This document shows positions 22,903 through 35,173 of a stretch of DNA of 64,000 nt, piece after piece (positions within the stretch are counted from its first letter, which is position 1; each line of letters begins with the position of its first letter). Below the pieces are notes generated by a model that worked only from the letters and a program-made list of their open reading frames with translations, did no database searches and was not told the DNA's origin. A program made the position numbers and the translations under genes. Where the stretch lies: positions 62,618,080 to 62,682,079 of the forward strand of contig NC_082694.2 in assembly GCF_949987515.2 (NCBI RefSeq), read 5' to 3'. This stretch comes from Delphinus delphis (lineage: Eukaryota > Chordata > Mammalia > Artiodactyla > Delphinidae).

Positions 22903-25900
22903 ATGGTAATAGGAATATACATACTGACAATTACCTTAAATGTAAATGGATTAAAAGCTCCCACCAAAAGACACAGACTGGATGAATGGATACAAAAACA
23001 AGACCTGTATATATGCTGTCTAAAAGAGAACCACTTCAGAACTAGAGACACATATAGACTGAAAGTGAGGGGATGGGAAAAGATATTCCATGCAAATGGG
23101 AATCAAAAGAAAGCTGGAACAGCAATTCTCATTATCAAACAAAATAGACTTTAAAATAGACTATTACAAGAGACAAAGAAGGACACTACATAATGATCAA
23201 GAGATCAATCCAAGAAGAAGATATAACAATTGTAAATATTTATTCACCCAACATAGGAGCACCTCAATACATAAGGCAAATGCTAACAGCCATAAAAGGG
23301 GAAACTGACAGTAATACGATCATAGTAGGGGACTTTAACACCCCACTTTCACCAATGGATAGATCATCCAAAATGAAAATAAATAAGGAAACATGCTTTA
23401 AATAATACATTAAACAAGATGGACTTAATTGATATTTATAGGACATTCCATCCCAAAACAAGAGAATTACACTTTCTCCTCAAGTGCTCGTCGAACATTC
23501 TCCAGGATAGATCATATCTTGCGTCACAAATCAAGCCTTGGTATATTTAAGAAAACTGAAATCATATCAGGTATCTCTTCTGACCATAACGCTATGAGAC
23601 TAGATATCAATTACAGGAAAAAAAACTGTAAAAATACAAACAAATGGAGGTTAAACAATATGCTACTAAATAACCAAGAGATCACTGAAGAAATCAAAAA
23701 ATACCTAGAAACAAATGACAATGAAAACAAGACGGCCCAAAACCTATGGGATGCAGCAAAAGCATTTCTCAGAGGGAAGTTTATAGCAATATAAACCTAT
23801 TTCAAGAAACAAGAAACATCTCAAAAAAACAACCTAAAGTTATACCTAAAGTAATTAGAGAAAGAAGAACAAAAAAACCCCAAAGTTATCAGAATGAAAG
23901 AAATTATAAAGATCAGATCAGAAATAAATGAAAAAGAAATGAAGGAAACGATAGCAAAGGTCAATAAAACTAAAAGCTGGTTCTTTGAGAAGATAAACAA
24001 AATTCATAAACCATTAGCCAGGCTCATCAAGAAAAAAAGGGAGAAGACTCAATTCAACTAGATCTAGAAATGAAAATGGAGAGCAACAACTGACACTGCA
24101 GAAAAACAAAATATTATGAGAGATTATTACAGCAACAATATTCCAATAAAATGAACAACTTGGAAAAAATGGACAAATTCTTAGAAAAGCACAACCTTCT
24201 GAGACTGAACCAGGAAGAAATGGAAAATATAAACAGAACAATCAGAAGCACTGAAATCAAAACTGTGATTAAAAATCTTCCAACAAACACATGCCCAGGA
24301 CCAGATGGCTTCACAGGAGAATTCTATCAAACATTTAAAGAAGTGCAACACCTATCCTTCTCAAACTCTTCCAAAATATAACAGAGGGAGGAACACTCCC
24401 AAACTCATTCTACCAGGCCACCATCACCCTGATGCCAAAACCAAAGAAAAATGTCACACAAAAAATCAAAACTACAGGGCAATATCACTGATGAAAACAG
24501 ATGCAAAAATCCTCAACAAAATACTAACAAACAGGATCCAGCAGCACATTAAAAGGATCATACACCATGATCAAGTGGGGTTTATCCCAGGAATGCAAGG
24601 ATTCTTCAATATACACAAATCAATCAATGTGATACACCATATTAACAAATTGAAGGATAAAAACCATAAGATGATCTCAATAGAAGCAGAAAAAGCTTTG
24701 AAAAAAATTTAACAACCATTTATGATAAAAAAAAAAAAAACTCTCCAGAAAGTCAGCATTGAAGGAACTGACCTCAACATAATAAAGGCCATATATGACA
24801 AACTTGCAGCCAACATCGTTATCATTGGTGAAAAACTGAAAGTATTTCCACTAAGATCAGGAACAAGACAAGGTTGCCCACTCTCACCACTATAATTCAA
24901 CATAGTTTTGGAAGTTTTAGCCACAGCAATCAGAGAAGAAAAAGAAGTAAAAGGAATCCAAATCAGAAAAGAAGTAAAACTGTCACTGTCTACATATGAC
25001 ATGATACGATAGATAGAAAATCCTAAAGATGCTACCAGAAAACTCCTAGAGCTAATCAATGAATTTGATAAAGAAACAGGATACCAAATTAATGCACAGA
25101 AATCTCTTGCATTCCTATACACTAATGATGACAAATCTGAAAGAGAAATTCAAGAAATACTTCCACTTACCACTACAACAAAAAGAATAAAATACCTAGG
25201 AATAAACCTACCTAAGGAGACAAAAGACCTGTATGCAGAAAACTATAAGACACTGATGAAAGAAATTAAAGTTGATACAAACAGACGGAGAGGTATACCA
25301 TGTTCTTGGACTGGAAGAATCAACATTGTGAAAATGACTATACTACCTAAAGCAATCTACAGATTAAATGCAATCTCTATCAAACTACCACTGGCATTTT
25401 TCACAGAACTAAAAGAAAAAAATTTGCAATTTGTATGGAAACACAAAAGACCCCAAATAGCAAAAGCAATCTTGAGAAAGAAAAACGGAGCTGGAGGAAT
25501 CAGGCTCCCTGACTTCAGACTATACTACAAAGCTACAGTAATCAAGACAGTATGGTACTAGCACAAAAACAGAAATATAGATCAATGGAGCAGGATAGAA
25601 AGCCCAGAGATTAACCCACGCACATATGGTCACCTTATTTTTGATAAAAGAGGCAAGAATATACAATGGAGAAAAGATAGCCTCTTCAATAAGCTGTACT
25701 GAGAAAGTGGACAAGTACATGTAAAAGAGTGAAATTAGAACACTCCCTAACACCATACACAATAATAAACTCAAAATGGATTAAAGACCTAAATTTAAGG
25801 CCAGACACTATAAAACTCTTAGAGGAAAACATAGGTAGAAGACTCTATCACATAAATCACAGCAAGATCCTTTTTGAACCACCTCTAGGGAAATGGAAAT

Positions 25901-26674
25901 GAAAACGAAAATAAACAAATGAGTCCTAAAGAAACTTAAAAGCTTTCGCACAGCAAAGAAACCATAAACAAGAGGAAAAGACATCCCTCAGAATGGGAGA
26001 AAATATTTGCAAATGAAGCAACTGACAGAGCATTAATTTCCAAACTTTACAAGCAGCTCATGCAGCTCAATATCAAAAAGCAAACAACCCAGTCTAAAAA
26101 TGGGCAGAAGACCTAAATAGACATCTCTCCAAAAAAAATACAGATTGCCAACAAACACATGAGAGGATACTCAATATCATTAATCATTAGAGAAATGCAA
26201 ATCAAAACTAGAATGATGTATCTCCTCACACTGGTCAGAATGGCCATCATCAAAAAATCTACTAACAGTAAATGCTGGAGAGGGTTGGAGAAAAGGGAAC
26301 CCTCTTGCACTGTTGGTGAGAATTTAAATTTATATAGCCACTATAGAGAACAGTATGGACGTTCCTTAGAAAACTAAAAATAGAACTACCATATGACCCA
26401 GCAATCCTACTACTGGGCATATACCCTGAGAAAACCGTAATTCCAAAAGAGACATGTATCACAATGCTTATTGCAGCTCTATTTACAATAGCCAGGACAT
26501 GGAAGCAACCTAAGTGTCCATTGACAGATGAATGGATAAAGAAGATGTGGCATATATATATAATTGAATATTACTCAGCCATAAAAAGAAACAAAATTGA
26601 GTCATTTGTAGTGTAGAGTGAGTCAGAAATAGAGAAACTAATACCGTATGCTAACACATATATATGGAATCTAA
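22903..26674 (+). pseudogene. L1 ORF2 (endonuclease/reverse transcriptase), broken, copy 1
   Basis: L1 ORF2p nicks target DNA and reverse transcribes L1 RNA. It starts with the usual MVIGIYILTITLNVNGLKAP stretch, where the Asn of NVNG is an endonuclease active-site residue. The endonuclease motif GDFNTP (around 23328) and SDHNAM (around 23578) are also readable. Frameshifts and stops break the frame from 23154 onward. The reverse-transcriptase catalytic FADD is changed to Ser-Thr-Tyr-Asp (24989-25000), so the enzyme would be dead even without frameshifts. The Cys-rich tail (near 26275) has also lost cysteines. The span is 3,772 nt, close to the family length of about 1,250-1,275 codons. Confidence 0.92.
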
Positions 26675-27049
26675 AAAAACAAAATGGTTCTGAAGAACCT
26701 AGCAGTAGGACAGGAATAAAGACACAGATGTAGAGACTGGACTTCAGGACACGGGGAGGGGGAAGGTTAAGCAGGATGCAGTGAGATAGTGGCTTGGACA
26801 TATATACACTACCAAATGTAAAATAGGTAGTTAGTGGGAAGCAGCCGCACAGCACAGGGAGATCAGCTTGGTGCTTTGTCACCACTTGGAAGGGTGGGAT
26901 AGGGAGCTTGAGAGGGAGACTCAAGAGGGAGGGTATATGGGGATATATGTATATGTATAGCTGATTCACTTTGTTATACAGCAGCAACTAACACAACAAT
27001 GTAAAGCAATTATACTCCAATAAAGTTGTAAAAAGAAAAGTGCATTTAG

Positions 27050-28550
27050 ATAAATAATGCACTTCCCCCAAATAACCGAAAGCACTCACATTTTTTTCAG
27101 TCCTCTGGAATAACCTTGTTTTTCTTGGTTCTTTACTGATTACCCACTTGACTTTCATAAATACCTTTTCATATTATTATTTAATTTTTTCTTAGTAAAG
27201 TGGGATACCCTCCTTCTTAGTTATGATAGAATTTTCTCATAAGAATTTTACACAAAGTACATTACAAATATCAAAAGATGAGTACATGGAGAAAAAAAAA
27301 CATTTGATTATTATTATTTTCCTCTTCCTATCTTGGGGACATACTCTGCTTGGAATGTGGTGGCTAAACATGTCACTTCATAATGTATTAGAAGAATTCC
27401 CATTAATAGTAAAAATTCTGGGAGAGAATACGTGAACAGAAATACAATTACCACACTGGATTCTTGCCAAGATAACCAGGATCATTTCTCTGTCAAAAAG
27501 TGCTAAGAATCTGTTTCAGGCATGCTAAGTCAGAACCTCTGTTTTGCATCTCATTGGAAATCATGGCCTCTGTCAGCACAGCAGGTCTTAACAATGTGTC
27601 CCGAGGCTGACTGATGGGGTCTCAGCAGAATGGAAGGGGCCTCTTATCTCATTACCTACCTCCTTCCACTCTCTTAGCAACCCTTTCTCCCTGAGGGATA
27701 ACCTATAAAGCAGATATTGTTAAAGCCCTGCATCCGTGAGAGTGGCAGCCTGATGCTGCTGAGACCAGAGAGTCTAAGTGCCAATTGTGAAGGAAGCAGA
27801 CGCAGCAGGGGGCTGAGACATGAGAGGATCCTTTGCAGAGGTGGTGGGATTTCTTTCAAATGTCATATCCTGTTGCTCCATTATTTTTTAGTAATATTTA
27901 GAGGACTTCAGCAATTATATTTGAAATAGGGGTGGGGGTGGGAATTGACATAGCCTTGAATTTTATTTCAACCTGTAAAATATTTAGGACTTCCACATAT
28001 ATCCTTCTAAATAATATAACTTGCCTTTATTAGAGATCTTTGGTTCATTTCAACCTTTGGTCCCTGAACTTCATTTTGTCTTTTGAATTATTAAACTTCA
28101 TAGAAAATAATCTGCTATCCTAGGCATTGGTCTGGCTACAACACTTTCCTATACTTGAAATACTCCTCACTAGTCAAAAAGAGTCCCGGAAAGACATATT
28201 TGCACAGCCCAAAACCTTGGCTTTCTGATTTCCCCAGAGTTGTACATCAAGATACTAGCACTAATATAACTCTATGTGGTGCCCAGTGAGCTGGCATTGT
28301 CCCATTCTTACCAGGCCCTAGGAGGGATACCTTATTTGGCACTTCAAGCTGGCATTGCTTCTCTGTGTGCTATTATAGGAAAAATTGAATGCCAGAACAG
28401 GGAGGCATTTTGTGGCATGAACACCAGAGAAATATTTAGACCAGAGCATTTGCTGATCCATGTTTTTTACTATGGTTGTTATTTTTATTTTTACAAAGGT
28501 AGGGAATCTTCTCAGTAAAGAATAAATTTGAAATTATTTCTGCCTCGTTT
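27050..28550. other. Unassigned DNA
   Basis: No gene or repeat recognised. Open frames of 60-80 codons (for example 27223-27435, 27717-27929, 28276-28518) have no homology known to me and no paired splice signals that stand out. Confidence 0.55.
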
Positions 28551-28564
28551 GCAGCTTTACTTTT

Positions 28565-28766
28565 TTTGTGTGTGTGATACGCGGTCCTCTCACTGTTGTG
28601 GCCTCTCCCGTTGCGGAGCAGAGGCTCCGGACGCACAGGCTCAGCGGCCATGGCTCACGGGCCCAGCGGCTCCGCGGCATGTGGGATCTTCCCAGACTGG
28701 GGCATGAACCTGTGTCCCCTGCATCAGCAGGTGGACTCTCAATAACTGCACCACCAGGGAAGCCCC
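28565..28766 (-). mobile_element. CHR-type tRNA-derived SINE, antisense
   Basis: Same short CHR form as at 11883-12092. The minus-strand head is 'ggggcttccctggtggtgca', the body contains 'ccatggccgctgagcctgtg', and the tail is A-rich with CA interruptions (plus strand 28565-28582). A perfect 14-bp target-site duplication GCAGCTTTACTTTT flanks it at 28551-28564 and 28767-28780. Open frames of 71-87 codons on both strands in and around it belong to the SINE. Confidence 0.95.
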
Positions 28767-28780
28767 GCAGCTTTACTTTT

Positions 28781-29349
28781 GAACATATCGTGAACACACA
28801 GAAAAATCTCTTGAATTAAAAGAACATTTTATTTGAGTATATTGTATGTGAGTCTGCATTTATACTATCTGCTAGTTAGCGCTTATAGGGTCTCTTAATG
28901 TGCATATCTGTTTCTGTGGCTTTGGGTCTAAACAGCATGAGTGTGGGGAATGAGGTTGTAGTAGGGGTAAGACTTCCAGGTGGCTCCCTAATGAAAAGGG
29001 GGACTATACTAGAGGGACAGAGGGTTGTGATAATAGGGCTCTGATGACAGAAGGAAGAGTCACAAAGGAAAGAGAAATCTGTCTACAGATGAAGGAAGAA
29101 AGGCTGAGGCTGTAACTGCTCTGGGATATTGAAGGAAACTATGCCTCTCATCAGGCATTGCTTGTATGATGCAATACATGTTTAAATAATTGTAAGTTCC
29201 AAGTTTTTCTTAAGTTAGAAGAGAGAAAAAGGTTCACAGCCCCACCCTCACCGCTACCTTTAATAAAGAACCATAGTTAAAGGAATACCAAATATCAGTG
29301 TTCAAACAAGATAAATACTCCAAACGAGACATGGGTTAAAATAAAGCAA
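28781..29349. other. Unassigned DNA
   Basis: Nothing recognised. Confidence 0.55.
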
Positions 29350-29648
29350 TAGCAGGTTATGAGGACTGGTGTTTAGAAGTGAGGCCTTTGGAAGGTGATT
29401 AGGTCATGAAGGTGGAGTCCTCACTGTAGGATTAGTACCCTTATGAAAGAGACCTCAGAGAGCTCTCTTGTTCCTTCCACCATGTAAGGACACAGAGGAA
29501 AGAGGGTCATCTATGAAACAGGAGGCAGGACCTCACTAAACACCAGATCTTCCAGTGCCTTGATTTTAGACTTCCCAGTCTCCAGAACTGGGAGAAATAA
29601 ATTTCTGTTGTTTATAAGCCACCCAGTCTATAGTATTCCATTATATCA
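29350..29648 (+). mobile_element. MLT1-type (ERVL-MaLR) LTR, sense
   Basis: MLT1 blocks in order: 'gaggcctttggaaggtgatt', 'aggtcatgaaggtggagtcc', 'gagacctcagagagctctct', 'accatgtaaggacacagagg', 'ccagtctccagaactgggag', and the AATAAA-containing end 'aaataaatttctgttgttta'. Its first bases are lost or diverged. No internal MaLR sequence is attached, so it is a solo or fragmentary LTR. Confidence 0.85.
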
Positions 29649-30919
29649 GATAGAAACCTGTAGGTACAGAGGGTCAACTGTACATACATTTCCACAATTA
29701 TATCCTTTTAGTAGTTTTCAGTTTGTAAATTGAAATGATTATTTTTCTTGTATCAACAAATCACTTTGTTTTTGAACTTATATGTCTAACCCCAATGAAA
29801 ATCTTTTCACTTCCCTCTCACCTCTTGCTACCACCCTCTATGTTTTCAATGGTAACAACCTTCTCTAACGCATTTGTTAATTTTAAGAGACCCGCTGCTT
29901 TCAACTATCATTATATTTGTCTGCTGTAAACATTATTAATTGATGTAGTTCCCCTAACTCTCAGTTCTGTATTATTTTATCCATTTTTCTCCATGAAAAT
30001 ATGGGTCAGTTGGTTTTAAGGCTTAATAAAAGCATTATATACCTTTTGTTTAGTTTTATTTTTCCCAATTTCAGAAACTGATCTCTGACATATACATCAG
30101 AAAGAGCACAAACACATAAAGGCAATTTTTGGTTAAGGTTCCAAACAGGTTATTATCATATAGTAAGACAAGTAGAATTCTTTCCAGACTGTGACTGTGC
30201 TCCTGCAAAAGGAGTGCTCCCTAGAGGAGATGCCACTTCCCCAAACTCCCTAATTCATCCATTTTTCAGACACATTTCAATATGAATGACATTGAAAAAT
30301 CCATTCCTGAGAATGGAAACTAGATGAACTTTTGAAATCTGGGTAGGCTCCAAAATCTAACTAAGACAGCTCCAACTGAGTGGCCTTGTTCAGGGACAAT
30401 TTAGCCATATTTTTAGATACATCAGATTGATGGCAAGAAAAGCCAAAATGAACATGTGAAATGACAGAAATATTTGGCCAAATGTAACCTGTAATTTTAT
30501 TTTCCCTGTATCCTCCAGCATATTGAGGATGTTATGCAGTGGGAGCGGATAAATAAGTACTTATTCCCAGCTGGCTCTGCACTTGAGAAGCCCTGGAGCT
30601 ATGACAAGGGATTTAAAACAAATAAAACCAACTACAACAATGAGGAAAAAGATAAACCTTCCTCTCTTCTCATGTTGTCCTGGCTAAAATTGTCACTTAA
30701 GTGTCCAAATAGCTGTGCCTATGCTGGGTTGCCAGCTGATTAAGAGTAAATCTGCTTATAAGAATCAGTTTAAATCTAACTGAGGGCTTACTATGGATGA
30801 GTTTGATAGCTCATTTCCTGCATCTCCATCTCTTTATAAGGCTGTTTATCTCACTTATCAGTGAGGAGTTAAATAATTTTGCAGTACAATAATAGTAGTA
30901 GTCATAGTAGTAACAATAA
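29649..30919. other. Unassigned DNA
   Basis: No gene or repeat recognised. A short (TAG)n-like run lies at 30888-30912. Confidence 0.55.
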
Positions 30920-31150
30920 AAATGTGTTATAATTTATTGAACATGATGAAATAGGCACTGTTGTAGATCCTCTATAGACACTATCACATTTAATTCTTAT
31001 ATCAATCCTTTGATGCTAGTCCTATTTATTATTGTTTCAGAGGGAATTTATTAAATTGCCTAAAGTCACATAGCTAACAAGAACTGGAACAAGGATTCAA
31101 GCCCAGCCCGTCTGGTTGGAAAATACACTCTCAATCTAAACTACACTATA
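30920..31150 (-). mobile_element. MIR SINE, antisense
   Basis: Nearly the whole MIR in antisense: 'tttattgaacatgatgaaat', 'cacatttaattcttatatca', 'cctaaagtcacatagctaac', 'ggattcaagcccagcccgtc', 'tctaaactacactatag'. Confidence 0.85.
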
Positions 31151-32789
31151 GAAATAACTATATCTTACAATACCCTCAACTCTCACCCATAAGCTTGGTA
31201 ATTTTTTCTTTACTTTAGGTGTTGTAACTTAGCAATTTAGAATGCAGCTTTCACCCTACAGAGAGAAAGCAGACTTTCCTAATGCCAAGTAGAAATCTGC
31301 CCTTGAGTATATTCATGGGTGTTGTCATGGCTATGTAGGCCTTTCCATAATAGAGGTGGGAGGCTTCTGGAGAACCCCAGAGCCAGAATCCACAGGGCAT
31401 CAGTTATGTCACAAATAAGTATGAAGCAGCTGAATTCACATAATTCCCCTTTGAATGATTTCCATCTTGTTCTCACATAAGGAACAAAAGATGTTTCAAT
31501 GTCCAGTTCAGGTGGGAAAACCCAAGGATTTCCCTGCAGTCCCTTGGAGGTTATAGGTTAAGTAAAAGGGTGAGAAAAAAGAACTGAAAAGATAACAAAC
31601 AAAACAAAACAAAAACAAAACAATAAACCAAGGACCCCAAATGAGCATCACAGCAGTAACACAGAGCACATTTCCTAGAATTCACAGCCAAAAAAATTCT
31701 GACAAGCAAATGATTGTCCGTATTATTTGAATCAGGTGGCCGTAAATGGGTAGCTAGTTGTTTCTCACCAAAAATGGCAATCCTGCTCTGGCCCTGAGAG
31801 ATAACACACAGCCCTGAACTACACAGTTGCTTCAGCTGTCTCACAATAATTGATGTACATTAGGCTATTATCATTGTGAAAGAAGTTATTTTTTTTTTTC
31901 CCTGTGACAAATCTAAAAACCCATAGAAGAAATCCACTAGCTTGTCTAGATATAAAAGCCATTACCTTTGTTGTCTGCATTTGAGACCCAGACCAGCTGG
32001 TTTTCAAAACAGTTAAGACATCTAGGATATATGCAATGAGATTAGCCTTACTTGATGGCAATGTAATTACTCTGTTTATTCGTTTTAATGATCCTATAAA
32101 AGAGAATGAGATATGATGCTAGTGCAGAACAAGGAAAGGGATCTGGAAAGGCAAGTGTGACATTCCTTAGAAGCAGAATATGAAGCTGGTGAGCACAAGA
32201 TAAGCCAGGATTTGTTGGATGCAGCTCCCTGTCTTCTAACGAGTATGGAAACCAAGTGGATCAGGAAATGACCTTTCTTGGCAGGCATCTTTTGTAGCCC
32301 TGGGCCGGTCAATACAGTGACTCATCTTTGATGGAGAAAATCTGTAATCACTGCTTTTGGATAATGCTTAATTCTATCTACTTTTGTTTTACAAATTGAA
32401 CCACATAACAATTAGAGACAGGCTTTGAGACTTTTAGCAGTTATTTAATTCAAACTTCAACCCCAGGGCAGAAATCTCTTTCCAGAACAATGCTGATCAA
32501 TCTTATCCAGTACCTGGTTAAATATTGTTGTTGATGAGTCAGCTTTACTTTTGGAAGCATCCTCTCCAACATTTGGGTTCGTCTAATGGTTATAACATCT
32601 GCCCTTAAACTGAGTAGAAATTCATGTCACTGAAACATTCATTCGATCAGTTCTAATTCTTTCTAAGCATTCCATATTAACTTTAGTTTGTTGTGCTTTA
32701 TCTATTCCTACTTTGAATGCACCAGACATATTATCCTTTAGATTTTTCCTCCAAAAACAAAATTCACCCATTTAAGAAGAAAATTATTG
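31151..32789. other. Unassigned DNA
   Basis: No gene recognised. Minus-strand frames of 65-97 codons between 31279 and 32312 are isolated and lack recognisable domains; one runs through an A/CA-rich stretch at 31588-31625. Confidence 0.55.
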
Positions 32790-32960
32790 TAGAATTAATG
32801 TGTGGTAGAAACTGGGGCTACTACAGTGAATAAGAGACATGGTGTGTTACACAGTTTATGGCTTAATGTGGTTACAGAGAAGTAAACAGTTTTGTAAATT
32901 ATGATAAAACGCACTAGGTGCTATTATAGCACTTGAGAGGGGAAGCTATTTAGGCCTAGC
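32790..32960 (-). mobile_element. L2 LINE fragment, antisense
   Basis: 'actacagtgaataagagaca', 'tggttacagagaagtaaaca', 'gcactaggtgctattatagc' follow the antisense L2 3' region. Diverged. Confidence 0.6.
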
Positions 32961-33193
32961 ACTTCACATTTCCTCACATATGTGGTTTACAGATCTCTTA
33001 CCTCTCCAGATACATTCTAAGTTGTCAATTGTCCCTTTTAAGTAGTTAAAAATAATCTAATACTGCAATGTGGACGTACTATCTACCTTAACTGAACACC
33101 CTAATATATTTTAGTGAAGTGGCCTAAAAAGTTACTTTTCTTTTATAATAATGCCTTTTTTCATATGAACCTTTATCCAATTAGATCTATGTT

Positions 33194-33328
33194 ATGGGTG
33201 GAATGGGGGTGGGATGGGACAGAAGTCCAAGAGGGAGGGGATATATGTATACATATAGCTGATTCACTTCGTTGTACAGTAGAAATTAACACAACATTGT
33301 AAAGCAATTATACTCCAATAAAAACAAA
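33194..33328 (+). mobile_element. Very short 5'-truncated L1 (3' UTR end only)
   Basis: 135 bp of L1 3' UTR ('aagtccaagagggaggggat' to 'tatactccaataaaaacaaa'), flanked by a perfect 9-bp target-site duplication ATCTATGTT at 33185-33193 and 33329-33337. Confidence 0.92.
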
Positions 33329-33337
33329 ATCTATGTT

Positions 33338-33924
33338 GCCACACATGTATTATACTATGTGTTAAAATCCAAATTCTAGATAATAACATTTATCTTTGTT
33401 TAAGTTTGTCATATGGATTTGGGCCAAGAAATACAACCAACTTGACATTTATCTTCTATTATACCACATATTAATCATATATTTCATTCTTAAATGGCCA
33501 ATAATACCTTCCATGATGTTATCTATTGTAAGATTAAAGACCTACAGTCCCACAATTAATCTTTGCATTTTTTCCTCCTCCCTGCCTTTCTTTTTCAACA
33601 TTTGTTTCTACCCAGTGTCTATAAATAGTACAATGAACATTTAAAGACCTAAGTATGGCATTATCACACATACCTGAATATATACACAAATATGTAGATA
33701 CAGATTATTTTTAAAAGATCAAATTGATAGAAACAATGATAATAACAAACACAAAGGTAAATAATAGTATTGAAGCTATTTTCTATCATGTTTTGAAAAT
33801 CTGATTTCTAAAAAATTATTACTAATATTTAATGCTTTGCCTTCATATTTTAAAAATATTTTCTGAAACATTTCCACATAGTTTTTTCTGTCCTTCTACC
33901 TATCCATGGGATTAATTGAAGCCA
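33338..33924. other. Unassigned AT-rich DNA
   Basis: Nothing recognised. An 82-codon frame at 33396-33644 has no known homology. Confidence 0.55.
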
Positions 33925-34040
33925 AATATTATCATTCTTATTTCATAAATAAAAGCTGAGCTATGAAATACCAAAAAGCCAAAGTCACACAGAGTGGTAG
34001 TAGAGCCAAGACTAACAACCATACTCCTGACACCCAGTGG
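33925..34040 (-). mobile_element. MIR SINE fragment, antisense
   Basis: 'ttatcattcttatttcataa', 'agccaaagtcacacagagtg', 'tagtagagccaagactaaca' are antisense MIR blocks. Confidence 0.75.
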
Positions 34041-34173
34041 ACTTTAAATATACTATAGCATAATCAGATTTCAAGTATGTGTGATTATACGCTTATAAGC
34101 AAAATCATTACACTTGGTTTTCTTATTATTGATAATTTCATGCCATTGGTTAATGATAGAATAATAGCTCAAG

Positions 34174-34640
34174 GCCCTCCAAAGCCCCCTCCAGGCTGTG
34201 TGGTTCCTTGGGGGCATAGGAGGGAGACCAGAGAGATCAGGAGAGGCAGGTGGGAGGGACCCTGCAGGAGGAGTGGGAGAGGAGCAGAGGGTGACTGCCC
34301 TGCCCACTTGGACCTGGGAAGCCTGCTGAGCTCCCAGCTGATCCCCTGCCCTCCAAAACCCACTCCAGGCCTCATGGGTCCTTGGGGTCATAGGTGGGAG
34401 GCCAGGGAGGTCAGATGAGGCAGGCTGGAGGTGCCCTCCCATATTGGAGGAGCAGGAGAGGAGAGAATGGCATTTGCCCCATCCGCTCAAGCCCAGGAAT
34501 CTTGCTGGGCTGCCAGGTGAGGTCCCTTGCTGTCTGAGACCAGGGGTGGGGGGTACACCTGCGCTCCTTCTGTTCCTTGAGCATAAGGCCCACCCACCAC
34601 AGCCCCCAAGGCCTTTTCCAGCCCAGTGGGTCCTAAGCAT
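34174..34640 (+). repeat. Repeated monomers in the L1 copy 2 5' region
   Basis: A unit beginning 'gccctccaaagccccctcca' at 34174 recurs in diverged form at 34348 ('gccctccaaaacccactcca'), a spacing of 174 bases. Both then carry 'ccttgggg-cataggtgggag'-like and 'ggaggag-aggag'-like text. A third, partial start ('acagcccccaaggccttttc') lies near 34600. Monomeric promoters are known from mouse L1 subfamilies; whether these act as promoter monomers is inference. The 189-codon minus-strand and 113-codon plus-strand frames here are consequences of the GC-rich repeat and show Pro/Gly/Ser-rich composition only. Confidence 0.75.
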
Positions 34641-35173
34641 TGGTCCAGCCCACTGCCCAAAACCTACCCTTGCTTAGGCCCTGGCCCTCCACAGCCAAGG
34701 CTTTCCCCCACCTTTTATTTTCTGTTCCTTCCACTTTTTTACTATTGTGGTACTGATATACCTTCTGGTTGTTGATTCATCTATATTTTTAGTTTTATAT
34801 TCTTTCTAACATATCTGTTAGTTTCCTAGTCTAAATTTATTTTTTACTTTGTTATTGTTTTTTTCTCTTTGTTTGTTTGTTTTGCCATCCCACGTGCTTT
34901 GTGGGATCTTGGTTCATGAGCCCAGGGTCAGGCCAAAGCTACTGCGGTGGGAGCTCTGAGTCTGAACTACTGGACTAACAGAGAACCTCAGACCCCAGGG
35001 AATATTCATCAGAGTGGGGTCTCAAGGAATTCCTCATCTCAGCACCAAAACCACACTCTACGCAATAACCTACAAACTCCAGTCTTGGAAGCCTCAGGAC
35101 AAACAACCAGTAAGATAGGAACACAATCCCACTCTTAAAAAAAAAAAAAAAAAAAATCCGAGAGCCAAAAAGT

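Larger units (their letters stand above)
20022..27038 (+). mobile_element. Full-length L1 LINE (copy 1), inactive
   Basis: About 7.0 kb with all L1 parts in order: GC-rich 5' UTR (20022 to about 21300), T-rich stretch and pre-ORF1 region (to about 21960), ORF1 (about 21961-22848), ORF2 (22903-26674) and a 3' UTR ending 'tatactccaataaagttgta'. An 11-bp target-site duplication AGTGCATTTAG flanks it (20011-20021 and 27039-27049). The 5' end carries a YY1-like motif. Both ORFs are destroyed by stops and frameshifts. The 5' UTR has lost most CpGs compared with copy 4, so it looks older. Confidence 0.95.

Noticed and set aside
34071..34677. Long frames (up to 189 codons) in a GC-rich block, looking like exons
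   Set aside because: The block is repeated internally and passes directly into L1 ORF1. It is the 5' region of L1 copy 2, and the peptides are Pro/Gly/Ser-rich without domains.
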